Part shown: one piece after another, positions 26,247 through 33,466 of the stretch | Layout of the letters: the number at the start of each line of letters is the position of its first letter | Numbering within the stretch: the first letter of the stretch is position 1 | Source of the DNA: Actinomadura sp. J1-007 | GTDB lineage: Bacteria > Actinomycetota > Actinomycetes > Streptosporangiales > Streptosporangiaceae | DNA: 64,000 nt | Reading direction: 5' to 3' | NCBI RefSeq assembly: GCF_009793335.1 | Contig: NZ_WING01000001.1 | Coordinates: 992,001 to 1,056,000 of the forward strand | Position numbers and translations under genes: made by a program | Notes under the pieces: model-generated | The model's input: only the letters and a program-made list of their open reading frames with translations | What the model was told of the DNA's origin: nothing | The model's database searches: none

Positions 26247-27314
26247 TCAGAGGTCGAGCGTGATCCGCCCGCCGCGCGCCCGCGAGACGCAGACCAGCAT
26301 GGAGCCGTCGGCGCCCGCGTCCGGCGCGGCGCGCTGGTCGACGTCGCCGGCCAGCACGGCGGTACGGCACGTTCCGCAGAAGCCCTGGCGGCAGGAGTAC
26401 GCCACGTCCGGCCTCCGCTCCCTGATCACGTCGAGCGCGGACCGGTCGGCGGGCACCGGCAGCACCGGCCCGCCGCGTCCGAGCTCCACCTCGAACGGCC
26501 TGCCGTCGGTGATCGGCGCCGGCGCGAACCGCTCGTAGTGCAGGGTGGCGCCGCGGCCGTCGCCGTCGCCGAACGCGGCGCGCACGCCGTCGATCATCGG
26601 CGCGGGCCCGCAGCAGTACACGGCCGCGCCGGGCGCCGCGCCCGCCAGCAGCTCGTCCGCGCGGGGCGCGCCGCCGCGCTCGTCGTCGGCGCGGACGGTG
26701 ACGCGCTCCGCCGGGAGCGCGCCGACCTCGTCCAGGAACGGCATGGACGCCCGGTCGCGCCCGGCGTAGACGAACCGCCAGTCGGCGCCGGCCCGTTCGG
26801 CGGCGCGGACCATCGGCAGGATCGGGGTGATCCCGATGCCGCCCGCGACGAACAGGTACCGGTCGCGGGCGAGGAACGGGAACGCGTTCCGCGGCCCCTG
26901 CACGGTGATCGCGGACCCTTCGCGGTACGCCTCGTGCATCTCGACCGATCCGCCGCCGCCCGCGGGCAGGCGCCGTACCGCGATCCGGTACGAGCGCCGG
27001 TCGCGGGGGTCGCCGCACAGCGAGTACTGGCGGCGGCGTCCGGACGGCAGCAGCACGTCGAGGTGGCAGCCGGGCTGCCAGGCGGGCAGCGCCCGTCCGT
27101 CCGGGGCGCCGAGGACGAGGCTCACCACGTCGCCGGCCTCGCGCCGCGCCTCCCGCACCACCAGCGCCAGGGTCCGGTCGACGGGCCGGACGGCGGGCAG
27201 GTGCGGCGCGCGCAGCGAGCGGACCCGCTGGATGCCGTTGAACACCGTGTTGACGGCGACCCAGAACGGGTCGCGGGCGCGGCGGCCCCGCAGGTCGGGC
27301 GGGATCGCGCTCAC
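26247..27314 (-). CDS. Ferredoxin-NAD(P)H oxidoreductase with C-terminal 2Fe-2S domain (VanB/PDR type)
   Basis: 355 residues. A flavin domain with RQYSLCGDP, an NAD domain with GGIGITPILPM and YCCGPAPMI, then a plant-type 2Fe-2S domain at the end (SCRQGFCGTCRTAVLAG, with the fourth Cys in LVCVSRA). Such proteins pass electrons from NAD(P)H to an oxygenase. GTG 27314 overlaps the stop of the metal-dependent (probable diiron) gene upstream, so that protein is the likely electron acceptor. An N-terminal extension of about 45 residues with a possible amphipathic helix precedes the flavin domain. Confidence 0.92.
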   Translation of the reverse strand: MSAIPPDLRGRRARDPFWVAVNTVFNGIQRVRSLRAPHLPAVRPVDRTLALVVREARREAGDVVSLVLGAPDGRALPAWQPGCHLDVLLPSGRRRQYSLCGDPRDRRSYRIAVRRLPAGGGGSVEMHEAYREGSAITVQGPRNAFPFLARDRYLFVAGGIGITPILPMVRAAERAGADWRFVYAGRDRASMPFLDEVGALPAERVTVRADDERGGAPRADELLAGAAPGAAVYCCGPAPMIDGVRAAFGDGDGRGATLHYERFAPAPITDGRPFEVELGRGGPVLPVPADRSALDVIRERRPDVAYSCRQGFCGTCRTAVLAGDVDQRAAPDAGADGSMLVCVSRARGGRITLDL

Positions 27315-28188
27315 CGCAGCGCCGCCCGCGCCGCCGGGGACGAGGCCAGGTACGCGACGGCCTGCGCCGTCGAGCCCTCGTGCAGCGGGCTGTAGCTCCG
27401 CCTGAGGTAGCGGCGCACGGACGCGGCGACCATGCGGCCGTCGGGGGTGAGCCCGGCCGGGCCGGTGCGGCGCAGGTGGTGCAGCCCGCCCTTGATCCGT
27501 CCGCGCACGACCGGGTCGCGGGCCATCAGGAACCGGTGCCCGCGCTGCCACAGCGCGGCGAGCGCGGTGATCGTCTCGGCCATGGCGCGCAGCCGGTTGG
27601 CGTACGAGCCGTCCAGGTGCATGTAGAGGTCGTGCGCGACGTGCCGGTGCTCGACCTCCTCGGCGCCGTGCCAGCGCAGCAGGTCCATCATCGTCGGGTC
27701 GGCGCCCGCCTCGTCCAGCGCGCCGGCGTTGAGGATCCAGTCGCCGAGCACGCCGGTGAAGTGCTCGATCGCCGCGATGATGCAGATCCGCTCGAACAGC
27801 CAGGCCCGCGCGCGGTCGCCGGTGAGGTCCCGGTCGCCGAGCAGCCCCTCGAACACGAACTCCACCTGCCGCACGAACGGCCGGACGTCCAGCCCCTGCT
27901 CGACGAAGTGGTCGAGCACCCCGTCGTGGGACGCCGCGTGCATCGCCTCCTGCCCGATGAAGCCGAGCACGTCGTCGCGCAGCGCGTCGTCCTTGATGTA
28001 CGGGACGGCCTGCTTGAAGACCTTGACGAACCACTCCTCGCCCGCGGCAGCAGCATGTGCAGCACGTTGATGAGGTGGGTCGCCACGGGATCGCCGGGAA
28101 TCCAGTGCAGCGGCAGCTCCGACCAGTCGAAGCGCACGTCCCGGGCCTGGAGGACGAGGTTCTCCGGCTCGGAGATCTCTACGGGCAT
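27311..28188 (-). CDS. PF10118-type 'metal-dependent hydrolase', probable diiron enzyme; one apparent frameshift
   Basis: ATG 28188 with GGAGAAGG upstream; 878 nt, which becomes 292 residues if one base is added near 28046 (the + strand reads CCCGCGGCAGCAG where CCCGCGGGCAGCAG restores the frame LLPAGEEWFVKVFKQAV). Frame is good on both sides. Although the family is called a hydrolase, the residues seen are of ferritin-like diiron type: QEAMH (ExxH), AIEHF and EEVEHRH (ExxH) in a helical protein. Coupling to a 2Fe-2S reductase argues for oxygenase activity on a lipid-like substrate. Divergent from the TetR/hydratase region. Confidence 0.8.
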
Positions 28189-28410
28189 GGGGCCTTCTCC
28201 TCCTGGTGCGCGCCGGCGGGGGGTGGGGGCGGGGCGGCGCACGGCGGCGGTGCGGAGCCGCCGGGCGAACGACTATTGACGATTTGTCCAGAAAGTACCG
28301 CGCGCCTTGTCACCCGACAACAGACCCCGCAGGTGAGCCTCATCACTGGCCGACGAAGGCCACCCGGCAGGCACCGCCCCCGTCCACGCACCGTCACCAC
28401 CCAGGCGCGG

Positions 28411-28995
28411 TCACCGTTGGGCGGGGAGTTCCGCGGTCAGGGTGGCCGCGACGACGTCGGCCGTGACGCGCAGCGGCCGGGTGTCGTGCGCCGTGCGGCT
28501 GAGGACGATCGCGCCCTCGAACGCCGCGAGCACGTACACGGCCAGCTCGGCGGCCCGGTCCTCGGCGATCCCGGCGGACGCGAGCCGCCGCGCGATCGAC
28601 GCCTCCCACGCGGCGAACACCTCGGCGCACGCGTGCCGCAACGGCTCGCTCGTGCTCGCGACCTCCAGCGCCACGGTCGCGATGGGGCAGCCGTCGCCCC
28701 ACCCCGACCGTTCCAGGGCGTCGACGCTGAGGTGGAAGAAGTCGCGCACCGACCGCACGACCTCCGCGTCCGCCTGCGCGAACACCCGGTCGAACAGCTT
28801 GAGGTAGCGCGCGCCCGAGTGCGCGACCGCCTCCGCGCCGAGATGCTCCTTGCCGCCGGGGAAGAAGTGGTAGAGCGAGCCCCAGGGCGCGCCGCCCGCC
28901 GCGGTGATCTGCTTGAGGCCCGTCCCGGAGTACCCCTGCTCGCGGAAGAGCTGCGCGCTCGCCTCCAGCAGGCGCGTCCGCGTGTCCTTCGCCAT
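28411..28995 (-). CDS. TetR/AcrR-family regulator
   Basis: 194 residues. HTH: TRTRLLEASAQLFREQGYSGTGLKQITAAGGAPWGSLYHFFPGGKEHL, of the subgroup whose recognition helix reads APWGSLYHFFPGGK. C-terminal domain of AcrR/LmrA style. Divergent from the enoyl-CoA hydratase gene; the 79-bp gap carries repeated CGATCTATC words likely to be its operator. It should therefore repress the hydratase and itself. Confidence 0.9.
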   Translation of the reverse strand: MAKDTRTRLLEASAQLFREQGYSGTGLKQITAAGGAPWGSLYHFFPGGKEHLGAEAVAHSGARYLKLFDRVFAQADAEVVRSVRDFFHLSVDALERSGWGDGCPIATVALEVASTSEPLRHACAEVFAAWEASIARRLASAGIAEDRAAELAVYVLAAFEGAIVLSRTAHDTRPLRVTADVVAATLTAELPAQR

Positions 28996-29020
28996 CCCGC
29001 CACCCTAGCCCTTGCGCCAG

Positions 29021-29058
29021 CTAGAGCGATCTATCTAGATTATGACGATCGATCTATC
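29021..29058. promoter_or_regulatory. Putative TetR operator between tetR and the enoyl-CoA hydratase gene
   Basis: Two direct copies of CGATCTATC (29027-29035 and 29050-29058), 23 bp apart (two helical turns), with palindromes CTAGA...TCTAG (29021-29038) and GATCGATC (29047-29054), in an AT-rich patch directly before the hydratase Shine-Dalgarno. Confidence 0.6.
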
Positions 29059-29074
29059 CATCCGAGGAGGCGCC

Positions 29075-29776
29075 ATGCCCGTACGGACCGAGCGCGAGGG
29101 GCCCGTCCACGTCGTCACGATCGACCGGCCCGAACGCCGCAACGCCGTGGACGGGCCGATGGCGCGCGCCCTCGGCGACGCGTTCGCCGCGTTCGAGAGC
29201 GATCCCGAGGCGAAGGTGGCGGTGCTGACCGGCGCGGGCGGGACGTTCTGCGCGGGCAACGACCTCAAGGCGATGGCGGCGGGCGACTTCCCCGTCCCGA
29301 CCGAGACCGCTCCCCCGATGAACGTCACCCGCACCGCGCTCGGCAAGCCGGTGATCGCGGCGGTGGAGGGCTACTGCTTCGGCGGCGGCTTCGAGCTGGC
29401 GCTCTGGTGCGACCTGCGCGTGGCGTCCGCGACGGCCGAGTTCGGCGCGCTCAACCTGCGGCGGGGCCTGCCGTGCATGGACTCGGGCACCGTCCGGCTG
29501 CCCCGCCTGGTCGGCCACGCCCGCGCGCTGGACATCCTGCTCACCGCGCGCCGCGTCCCCGCCGCCGAGGCCGAACGGATCGGGCTGGTCACGCGCCTGA
29601 CCGCCGAGGGCGAGGCCCTGCCGGCCGCGCTCGAACTGGCGAGGGAGATCGCCGAGACGCCCCAGGAGGCGCTGCGCGCGGCGCGCCGTTCGGTGATCGA
29701 GCAGTGGTCGCTGAGCGACCGCGACGCCGCGGCCAACGAGACCCGCCACGCGGAGGCGGTCCTGCCGGCGTTCTGA
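29075..29776 (+). CDS. Enoyl-CoA hydratase/isomerase family protein
   Basis: 233 residues from ATG 29075 (GAGGAGG upstream); an upstream ATG at 29042 lies inside the operator and is less likely. Crotonase features: RPERRNAVDG, AGGTFCAGNDLKAMA (oxyanion hole and CoA pocket), VEGYCFGGGFELALWCDLRVA, ATAEFGALNLRRGLP. The usual catalytic Glu pair is only partly evident (GLPCMDSG where hydratases have GLxPGxGG and E), so a different crotonase reaction is possible. Controlled by the divergent TetR. Confidence 0.88.
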   Translation: MPVRTEREGPVHVVTIDRPERRNAVDGPMARALGDAFAAFESDPEAKVAVLTGAGGTFCAGNDLKAMAAGDFPVPTETAPPMNVTRTALGKPVIAAVEGYCFGGGFELALWCDLRVASATAEFGALNLRRGLPCMDSGTVRLPRLVGHARALDILLTARRVPAAEAERIGLVTRLTAEGEALPAALELAREIAETPQEALRAARRSVIEQWSLSDRDAAANETRHAEAVLPAF

Positions 29777-29800
29777 CGCGTTCCGGCGCGGCCCGGCTCG

Positions 29801-29839
29801 TCCGGACGCCTGGTCCGGACGCCTGGTCCGGACGCCTCG
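29801..29839. repeat. Three tandem 13-bp units in the hydratase/HxlR convergent gap
   Basis: TCCGGACGCCTGG occurs three times in a row (the last copy ends CTCG). Each unit contains the palindrome TCCGGA, so the array may form hairpins between the two convergent genes. Confidence 0.75.
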
Positions 29840-29840
29840 T

Positions 29841-30224
29841 TCAGCGGCCGGGGTCCGCGTCGTAACGGCGCTGCGACTCGACGATCGCCGGGACCTTGGA
29901 GCGGATGACGTTCACGAGCTTCTGGAGGGAACCGGCGAGGTCGCGGCCCACCGGGGTGAGGCTGTAGGAGACCTTGGGCGGGATCGTCGGCTCGACCTCG
30001 CGGTCGATGAGGCCGTCGCGGGTGAGCGTGCGGAGGGTCTGGGAGAGCATCTTCTCGCTGATCCCGCCGATCCGGTCGCGCAGCATGTAGAAGCGCAGCG
30101 GCCCGTCCGACAGCGCGACGAGGATCAGCATCCCCCAGCGCCCGGCGATGTGGTCGAACACCTCGCGCCCCGGGCAGTCGGCCCGGAACACGTCCGTCAG
30201 CGCGTCCCCGTCCTGTACGTCCAC
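29841..30224 (-). CDS. HxlR-family (winged helix) regulator
   Basis: 127 residues from GTG 30224. Family features: a single early Cys in CPGREVFDHIAGRWGMLIL, FYMLRDRIGGISEKMLSQTLRTLTRDGLIDREV (recognition helix and wing start) and VSYSLTPVGRDL. HxlR proteins often sense aldehydes or reactive electrophiles through that Cys. A perfect palindrome GCTTACCCCCGGTAAGC sits 9 bp upstream of the start and suggests autoregulation. No obvious target besides itself is adjacent. Confidence 0.92.
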   Translation of the reverse strand: MDVQDGDALTDVFRADCPGREVFDHIAGRWGMLILVALSDGPLRFYMLRDRIGGISEKMLSQTLRTLTRDGLIDREVEPTIPPKVSYSLTPVGRDLAGSLQKLVNVIRSKVPAIVESQRRYDADPGR

Positions 30225-30232
30225 CCGCCGGA

Positions 30233-30249
30233 GCTTACCCCCGGTAAGC
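30233..30249. promoter_or_regulatory. HxlR operator palindrome
   Basis: GCTTACC-CCC-GGTAAGC, seven-base perfect arms around three C, located just before the hxlR start codon. The TTAC/GTAA arms are the common form of HxlR sites. Confidence 0.75.
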
Positions 30250-30326
30250 CCGGCCGCGCCGGTTCGCGGCGCGCCCCGTCCGCGGGAGCGCGCGAGGCAG
30301 GCTCCCGGGGACGGGCGCGCGGCGGA

Positions 30327-31010
30327 TCAGCGGGCGGGGACGTGCGGCGTGCCGTCGCGCATGGCGGGGAAGCTGTACGTGGCGGCGGTGGTGCCCCGGG
30401 TCATCCGCGTGATGTCGGCCTCGGGCAGCACCTCGGTGTCGTCGTCGATGACGACCTCCCACCGGCAGTGCGGGACGCGTCCGGCCGGGACGCGCGGCGG
30501 CCGGTGGACGGGGCGGACGCGCGCCTTCGGGTTCACGGCCTGGGCGGTGATGTCGAACGTGCCGTCCTCGATGGTGTGGCACATGCCCTTGATGGACCGC
30601 TCGCCGAACGGCTCGACGTCCAGCAGCGCGCCGCACGAGCGGAGCTGGAAGAACCCGTGCGTCTCGGAGACCAGCTCGTACTCGACGTCCATGTAGTGCT
30701 GGGCGAACCCGGGGTCGAGCTGGAGGCACTTGAAGATCGCCGAGACGCCGTCCCCCTCGATGTTCATGATCTGCCGGACGCGCTCGGTGTAGACGGGGCT
30801 CGCGCCCTTCCACTCCTCGATCGCGATCTCCTCGACGACGCGCTGGCCGTAGCGCATGCCGACGGCGATCAGGGTGGAGCGGTCGAGCAGGTGGACGATC
30901 AGCGCGTACTCGCGGACGAGGCGGACCAGCGCCTCCCTGGACAGGTCCTCGAAGCGGAAGTCGGGGTCGAAGTCGCCCGAATAGTCCTCACGGGGCTTGC
31001 GTTCCGTCAT
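30327..31010 (-). CDS. Unrecognised protein (DUF6125-like), divergent from aldehyde dehydrogenase
   Basis: 227 residues from ATG 31010. N-terminal helical half (DLSREALVRLVREYALIVHLLDRS, MRYGQRVVEEIAIEEW, YTERVRQIMNIEG) and a beta-rich second half (CGALLDVEPFG, KGMCHTIEDGTFDITAQAVNPKARVRPVHRPP, CRWEVVID). The helical part recalls DUF6125 and related small-molecule hydrolase-like proteins, but I cannot name a function. It starts 15 bp from the palindromic operator at 31025-31042 and is divergent from the aldehyde dehydrogenase gene, so it is probably in the same regulon. Confidence 0.8.
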   Translation of the reverse strand: MTERKPREDYSGDFDPDFRFEDLSREALVRLVREYALIVHLLDRSTLIAVGMRYGQRVVEEIAIEEWKGASPVYTERVRQIMNIEGDGVSAIFKCLQLDPGFAQHYMDVEYELVSETHGFFQLRSCGALLDVEPFGERSIKGMCHTIEDGTFDITAQAVNPKARVRPVHRPPRVPAGRVPHCRWEVVIDDDTEVLPEADITRMTRGTTAATYSFPAMRDGTPHVPAR

Positions 31011-31024
31011 GCCCTGAACTGTAG

Positions 31025-31042
31025 TCTGGACACGTGTCCAGA
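31025..31042. promoter_or_regulatory. TetR operator copy 2: perfect 18-bp palindrome
   Basis: TCTGGACACGTGTCCAGA is symmetric over all 18 bases. It overlaps the GTG start of the aldehyde dehydrogenase gene and lies 15 bp from the divergent gene's start. The 15 bases TCTGGACACGTGTCC recur at the TetR gene 20.6 kb away (minus strand). Confidence 0.78.
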
Positions 31043-32515
31043 ACAACCGATCGCTTGCTCGCCGATCCCTCCCCCCTCCTGCTGGACGGACGGACGTGCG
31101 CCGCGCGGGACGGCGGCACGTTCGCGACCCTCGACCCCGCGACCGGCGAGACGCTCGGCCACGCCGCCGACGCGACCGCCGCCGACCTCGACGACGCCGT
31201 CGGCGCCGCCCGCCGGGCGTTCGACGCCTCGGCGTGGGCGACCGACGTGCCGCTGCGGGTGCGCTGCCTGCGGCAGCTCCGCGACGCGCTGACCCGGCAC
31301 GCGGACGAGATCCGCGAGCTGACGATCCGCGAGGCGGGCGCGCCGCGCTTCCTGACCTCCGGCGCGCAGCTCGACGCGCCCGTCGCCGACCTCGGGTGGT
31401 TCGCCGACCTCGCCGAGTCGTACGTGTGGGAGCGCGACCTCGGCCGCGCCGAGCCGATGGGGATGCCGAGCCTGCGGCGCGTGACCCGGGAGCCGGTCGG
31501 CGTCGTCGGCGCGATCACGCCCTGGAACTTCCCGCACCAGATCAACCTGGCCAAGCTCGGGCCCGCGCTCGCCGCCGGGAACACCGTGGTGCTGAAGCCC
31601 GCGCCCGACACGCCCTGGTGCGCGGCCGTGCTCGGAACGCTGATCGCCGAGGAGACCGACATCCCGCCCGGGGTCGTCAACGTGGTCACCTCGTCCGACC
31701 ACGCGCTCGGCGCGCGGCTGGTCGAGGACCCGCGCGTGGACCTGGTGTCGTTCACCGGCTCGACCGCGACCGGGCGCGCGGTGATGGCGTCCGCCGCCGC
31801 GACGGTGAAGCGGGTGTTCCTGGAGCTCGGCGGCAAGTCGGCGTTCATCGTGCTGGACGACGCGGACCTGCGCGCCGCGTGCTCGTACGCCGCGTTCGCC
31901 GGGGTCACCCACGCCGGGCAGGGGTGCGCGATCACCACGCGGCTGCTCGTCCCGCGCGAGCGGTACGACGAGGCGGCCGAGATCACCGCGCGGACGCTGC
32001 GCAAGCTCGGCCCGGGCGACCCGCAGGACGGCGGGACGATCTGCGGGCCCGTCGTCTCGGCGCGGCAGCGCGACCGGATCGAGGGCTACCTGAGGCTGGC
32101 GCTGGAGGAGGGCGGCTCGTTCGCGTGCGGCGGCGGACGCCCCGCGGACCGCGACCGCGGCTTCTGGATCGAGCCGACGCTGATCACCGGGCTGACCAAC
32201 GAGAGCCGCACGGCGCGCGAGGAGATCTTCGGGCCGGTGCTGGTGCTGCTGCCCCACGACGGCGACGACGACGCGGTGCGGATCGCGAACGACTCGCCGT
32301 ACGGCCTGTCGGGCGCCGTGCACGCCGGCGACCCCGCGCGGGCGCGGGCGGTCGCGGCGCGGCTGCGCACCGGCACGGTCAGCGTGAACGGCGGCGTCTG
32401 GTACGGCGCGGACGTCCCGTTCGGCGGCTACAAGCAGTCGGGCGTCGGCCGCGAGATGGGCGTGGCCGGCTTCGAGGAGTACCTGGAGACCAAGGCGATC
32501 GCGGAGGGCATATGA
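31034..32515 (+). CDS. NAD-dependent aldehyde dehydrogenase (mycobacterial AldA-like)
   Basis: 493 residues. ALDH superfamily: ITPWNFPHQINLAKLGPALAAGNTVVLKPAP, SFTGSTATGRAVM (NAD pocket), catalytic-region LELGGKSAFIVLDDAD and the active Cys in AGQGCAITTR, and EEIFGPVLVLLP. An in-frame stop immediately upstream makes GTG 31034 the first possible start, inside the operator and without a clear Shine-Dalgarno, so the message may be leaderless. It heads the operon ALDH - two tiny ORFs - SDR - dehydrogenase - CMD protein, the order of Rv0768-Rv0771 in M. tuberculosis. It likely oxidises the aldehyde formed by P450 chemistry. Confidence 0.92.
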   Translation: MSRTTDRLLADPSPLLLDGRTCAARDGGTFATLDPATGETLGHAADATAADLDDAVGAARRAFDASAWATDVPLRVRCLRQLRDALTRHADEIRELTIREAGAPRFLTSGAQLDAPVADLGWFADLAESYVWERDLGRAEPMGMPSLRRVTREPVGVVGAITPWNFPHQINLAKLGPALAAGNTVVLKPAPDTPWCAAVLGTLIAEETDIPPGVVNVVTSSDHALGARLVEDPRVDLVSFTGSTATGRAVMASAAATVKRVFLELGGKSAFIVLDDADLRAACSYAAFAGVTHAGQGCAITTRLLVPRERYDEAAEITARTLRKLGPGDPQDGGTICGPVVSARQRDRIEGYLRLALEEGGSFACGGGRPADRDRGFWIEPTLITGLTNESRTAREEIFGPVLVLLPHDGDDDAVRIANDSPYGLSGAVHAGDPARARAVAARLRTGTVSVNGGVWYGADVPFGGYKQSGVGREMGVAGFEEYLETKAIAEGI

Positions 32516-32724
32516 GGGAGCCGGAGGGCGCGGCGTCGCCTGGACTGAGGAGCGACGAAGGAGCGACGAGGGAAGGCGGCGCCAAAGAGCGCCCGCAGGC
32601 GACCGGAGGACAGGGCATATGAGGGAGCCGGAGGGCGCGGCGTCGCCTGGACTGAGGAGCGACGAAGGAGCGACGAGGGAAGGCGGCGCCGAAAAGCGCC
32701 CGCAGGCGACCGGAGGACGGAGCG
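32511..32724 (+). repeat. Tandem 107-bp element (two copies), MIRU-like
   Basis: Unit 1 spans 32511-32617 and unit 2 spans 32618-32724, nearly identical (differences only near the 3' ends). Each begins TATGAGGGAG and ends GGAGGAC(A/G)G plus a few bases, so every junction carries a Shine-Dalgarno followed by ATGA, where the stop codon of one frame overlaps the start of the next. This is how mycobacterial MIRU elements sit in operons. Contains internal GGAGCGACGA direct repeats. Confidence 0.85.
32512..32622 (+). CDS. 36-residue ORF in repeat unit 1
   Basis: Starts MREPEGAASPGLRSDEG and ends TGGQGI. Its ATG overlaps the aldehyde dehydrogenase stop (ATGA) and its own stop overlaps the start of the second copy. 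Composition is Gly/Glu/Arg-rich without hydrophobic core, so a folded function is unlikely; it may serve only to carry ribosomes through the repeat. A chance frame cannot be ruled out, though both copies keep it open. Confidence 0.4.
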   Translation: MREPEGAASPGLRSDEGATREGGAKERPQATGGQGI

Positions 32725-32729
32725 TATGA
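32619..32729 (+). CDS. 36-residue ORF in repeat unit 2
   Basis: Same frame and length as the ORF in unit 1, with changes only near the end (EKRP instead of KERP, ending GGRSV). Its ATG overlaps the previous stop, and its stop overlaps the SDR start at 32726, completing an unbroken chain of 4-nt overlaps between the aldehyde dehydrogenase and the SDR. Confidence 0.4.
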   Translation: MREPEGAASPGLRSDEGATREGGAEKRPQATGGRSV

Positions 32730-33466
32730 GCGGGCGGTTCGAGGGGAAGGTCGCGGTCGTCACGGGGGCGGCGGGCGGGATCGGCGAGGCGTACGCGCGG
32801 GCGCTCGCGGCGGAGGGCGCGTCGGTGGTCGTCGCGGACGTGGACGAGCGCGGGCGGGCCGTGGCGGACGAGGTCGAGGGCCTGTTCGTCCGGACGGACG
32901 TGTCGGACCCGGCGTCGGTGCAGGCCATGGCGGAGGCGGCCGTGGACCGGTTCGGCGGCATCGACCACCTGGTCAACAACGCCGCGATCTTCGGGACGAT
33001 GAAGCTGGACTTCCTGTTCACGGTGGACTGGGACTACTACAAGAGGTTCATGGCGGTGAACATGGACGGCGCGCTGCTGTGCGCGCGGGCCGTCCACGCG
33101 CACATGGCGGCGCGGGGCGGCGGGTCGATCGTCAACCAGTCGTCCACGGCGGCGTGGCAGTACTCCGGCTTCTACGGCCTCGCCAAGGTCGGGGTGAACG
33201 GGCTGACGCAGCAGCTCGCGCACGAGCTCGGCGGCATGGGCATCAGGGTGAACGCGATCGCGCCCGGACCGATCGACACCGAGGCCAACCGGACGGTCGT
33301 CCCGGGCGGCATGTCGCAGAAGATCGTCCGCGACCGGATGGCGCTGAAGCGGATGGGCACGCCCGAGGATCTCGTCGGGGCGTGCCTGTTCCTGCTGTCG
33401 GACGACGCGGCGTGGGTGACGGGGCAGATCTTCAACGTGGACGGCGGGGAGGTGTTCCGGTCATGA
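32726..33466 (+). CDS. Short-chain dehydrogenase/reductase (Rv0769-like position)
   Basis: 246 residues, classical SDR: TGAAGGIGEAYARAL (cofactor), NNAAIFG, catalytic Ser in VNQSSTAAW, YGLAK (Y-x3-K), IAPGPIDTEANR and a normal C-terminus FNVDGGEVFRS. Acidic residue after beta-2 (VADVDERG) indicates NAD preference. ATG 32726 overlaps the second tiny ORF, with GGAGGACGG as Shine-Dalgarno supplied by the repeat. The next gene's ATG overlaps this stop. Confidence 0.93.
   Translation: MSGRFEGKVAVVTGAAGGIGEAYARALAAEGASVVVADVDERGRAVADEVEGLFVRTDVSDPASVQAMAEAAVDRFGGIDHLVNNAAIFGTMKLDFLFTVDWDYYKRFMAVNMDGALLCARAVHAHMAARGGGSIVNQSSTAAWQYSGFYGLAKVGVNGLTQQLAHELGGMGIRVNAIAPGPIDTEANRTVVPGGMSQKIVRDRMALKRMGTPEDLVGACLFLLSDDAAWVTGQIFNVDGGEVFRS

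Noticed and set aside
29042..29074. ATG 29042 as start of the enoyl-CoA hydratase
   Set aside because: It lies inside the TetR operator with no Shine-Dalgarno, whereas ATG 29075 has GAGGAGG at ideal distance and begins the family domain.
32511..32724. Tandem repeat considered as the start of a CRISPR array
   Set aside because: Only two copies, 107 bp each with no spacers, located inside an operon; no cas genes in the window.
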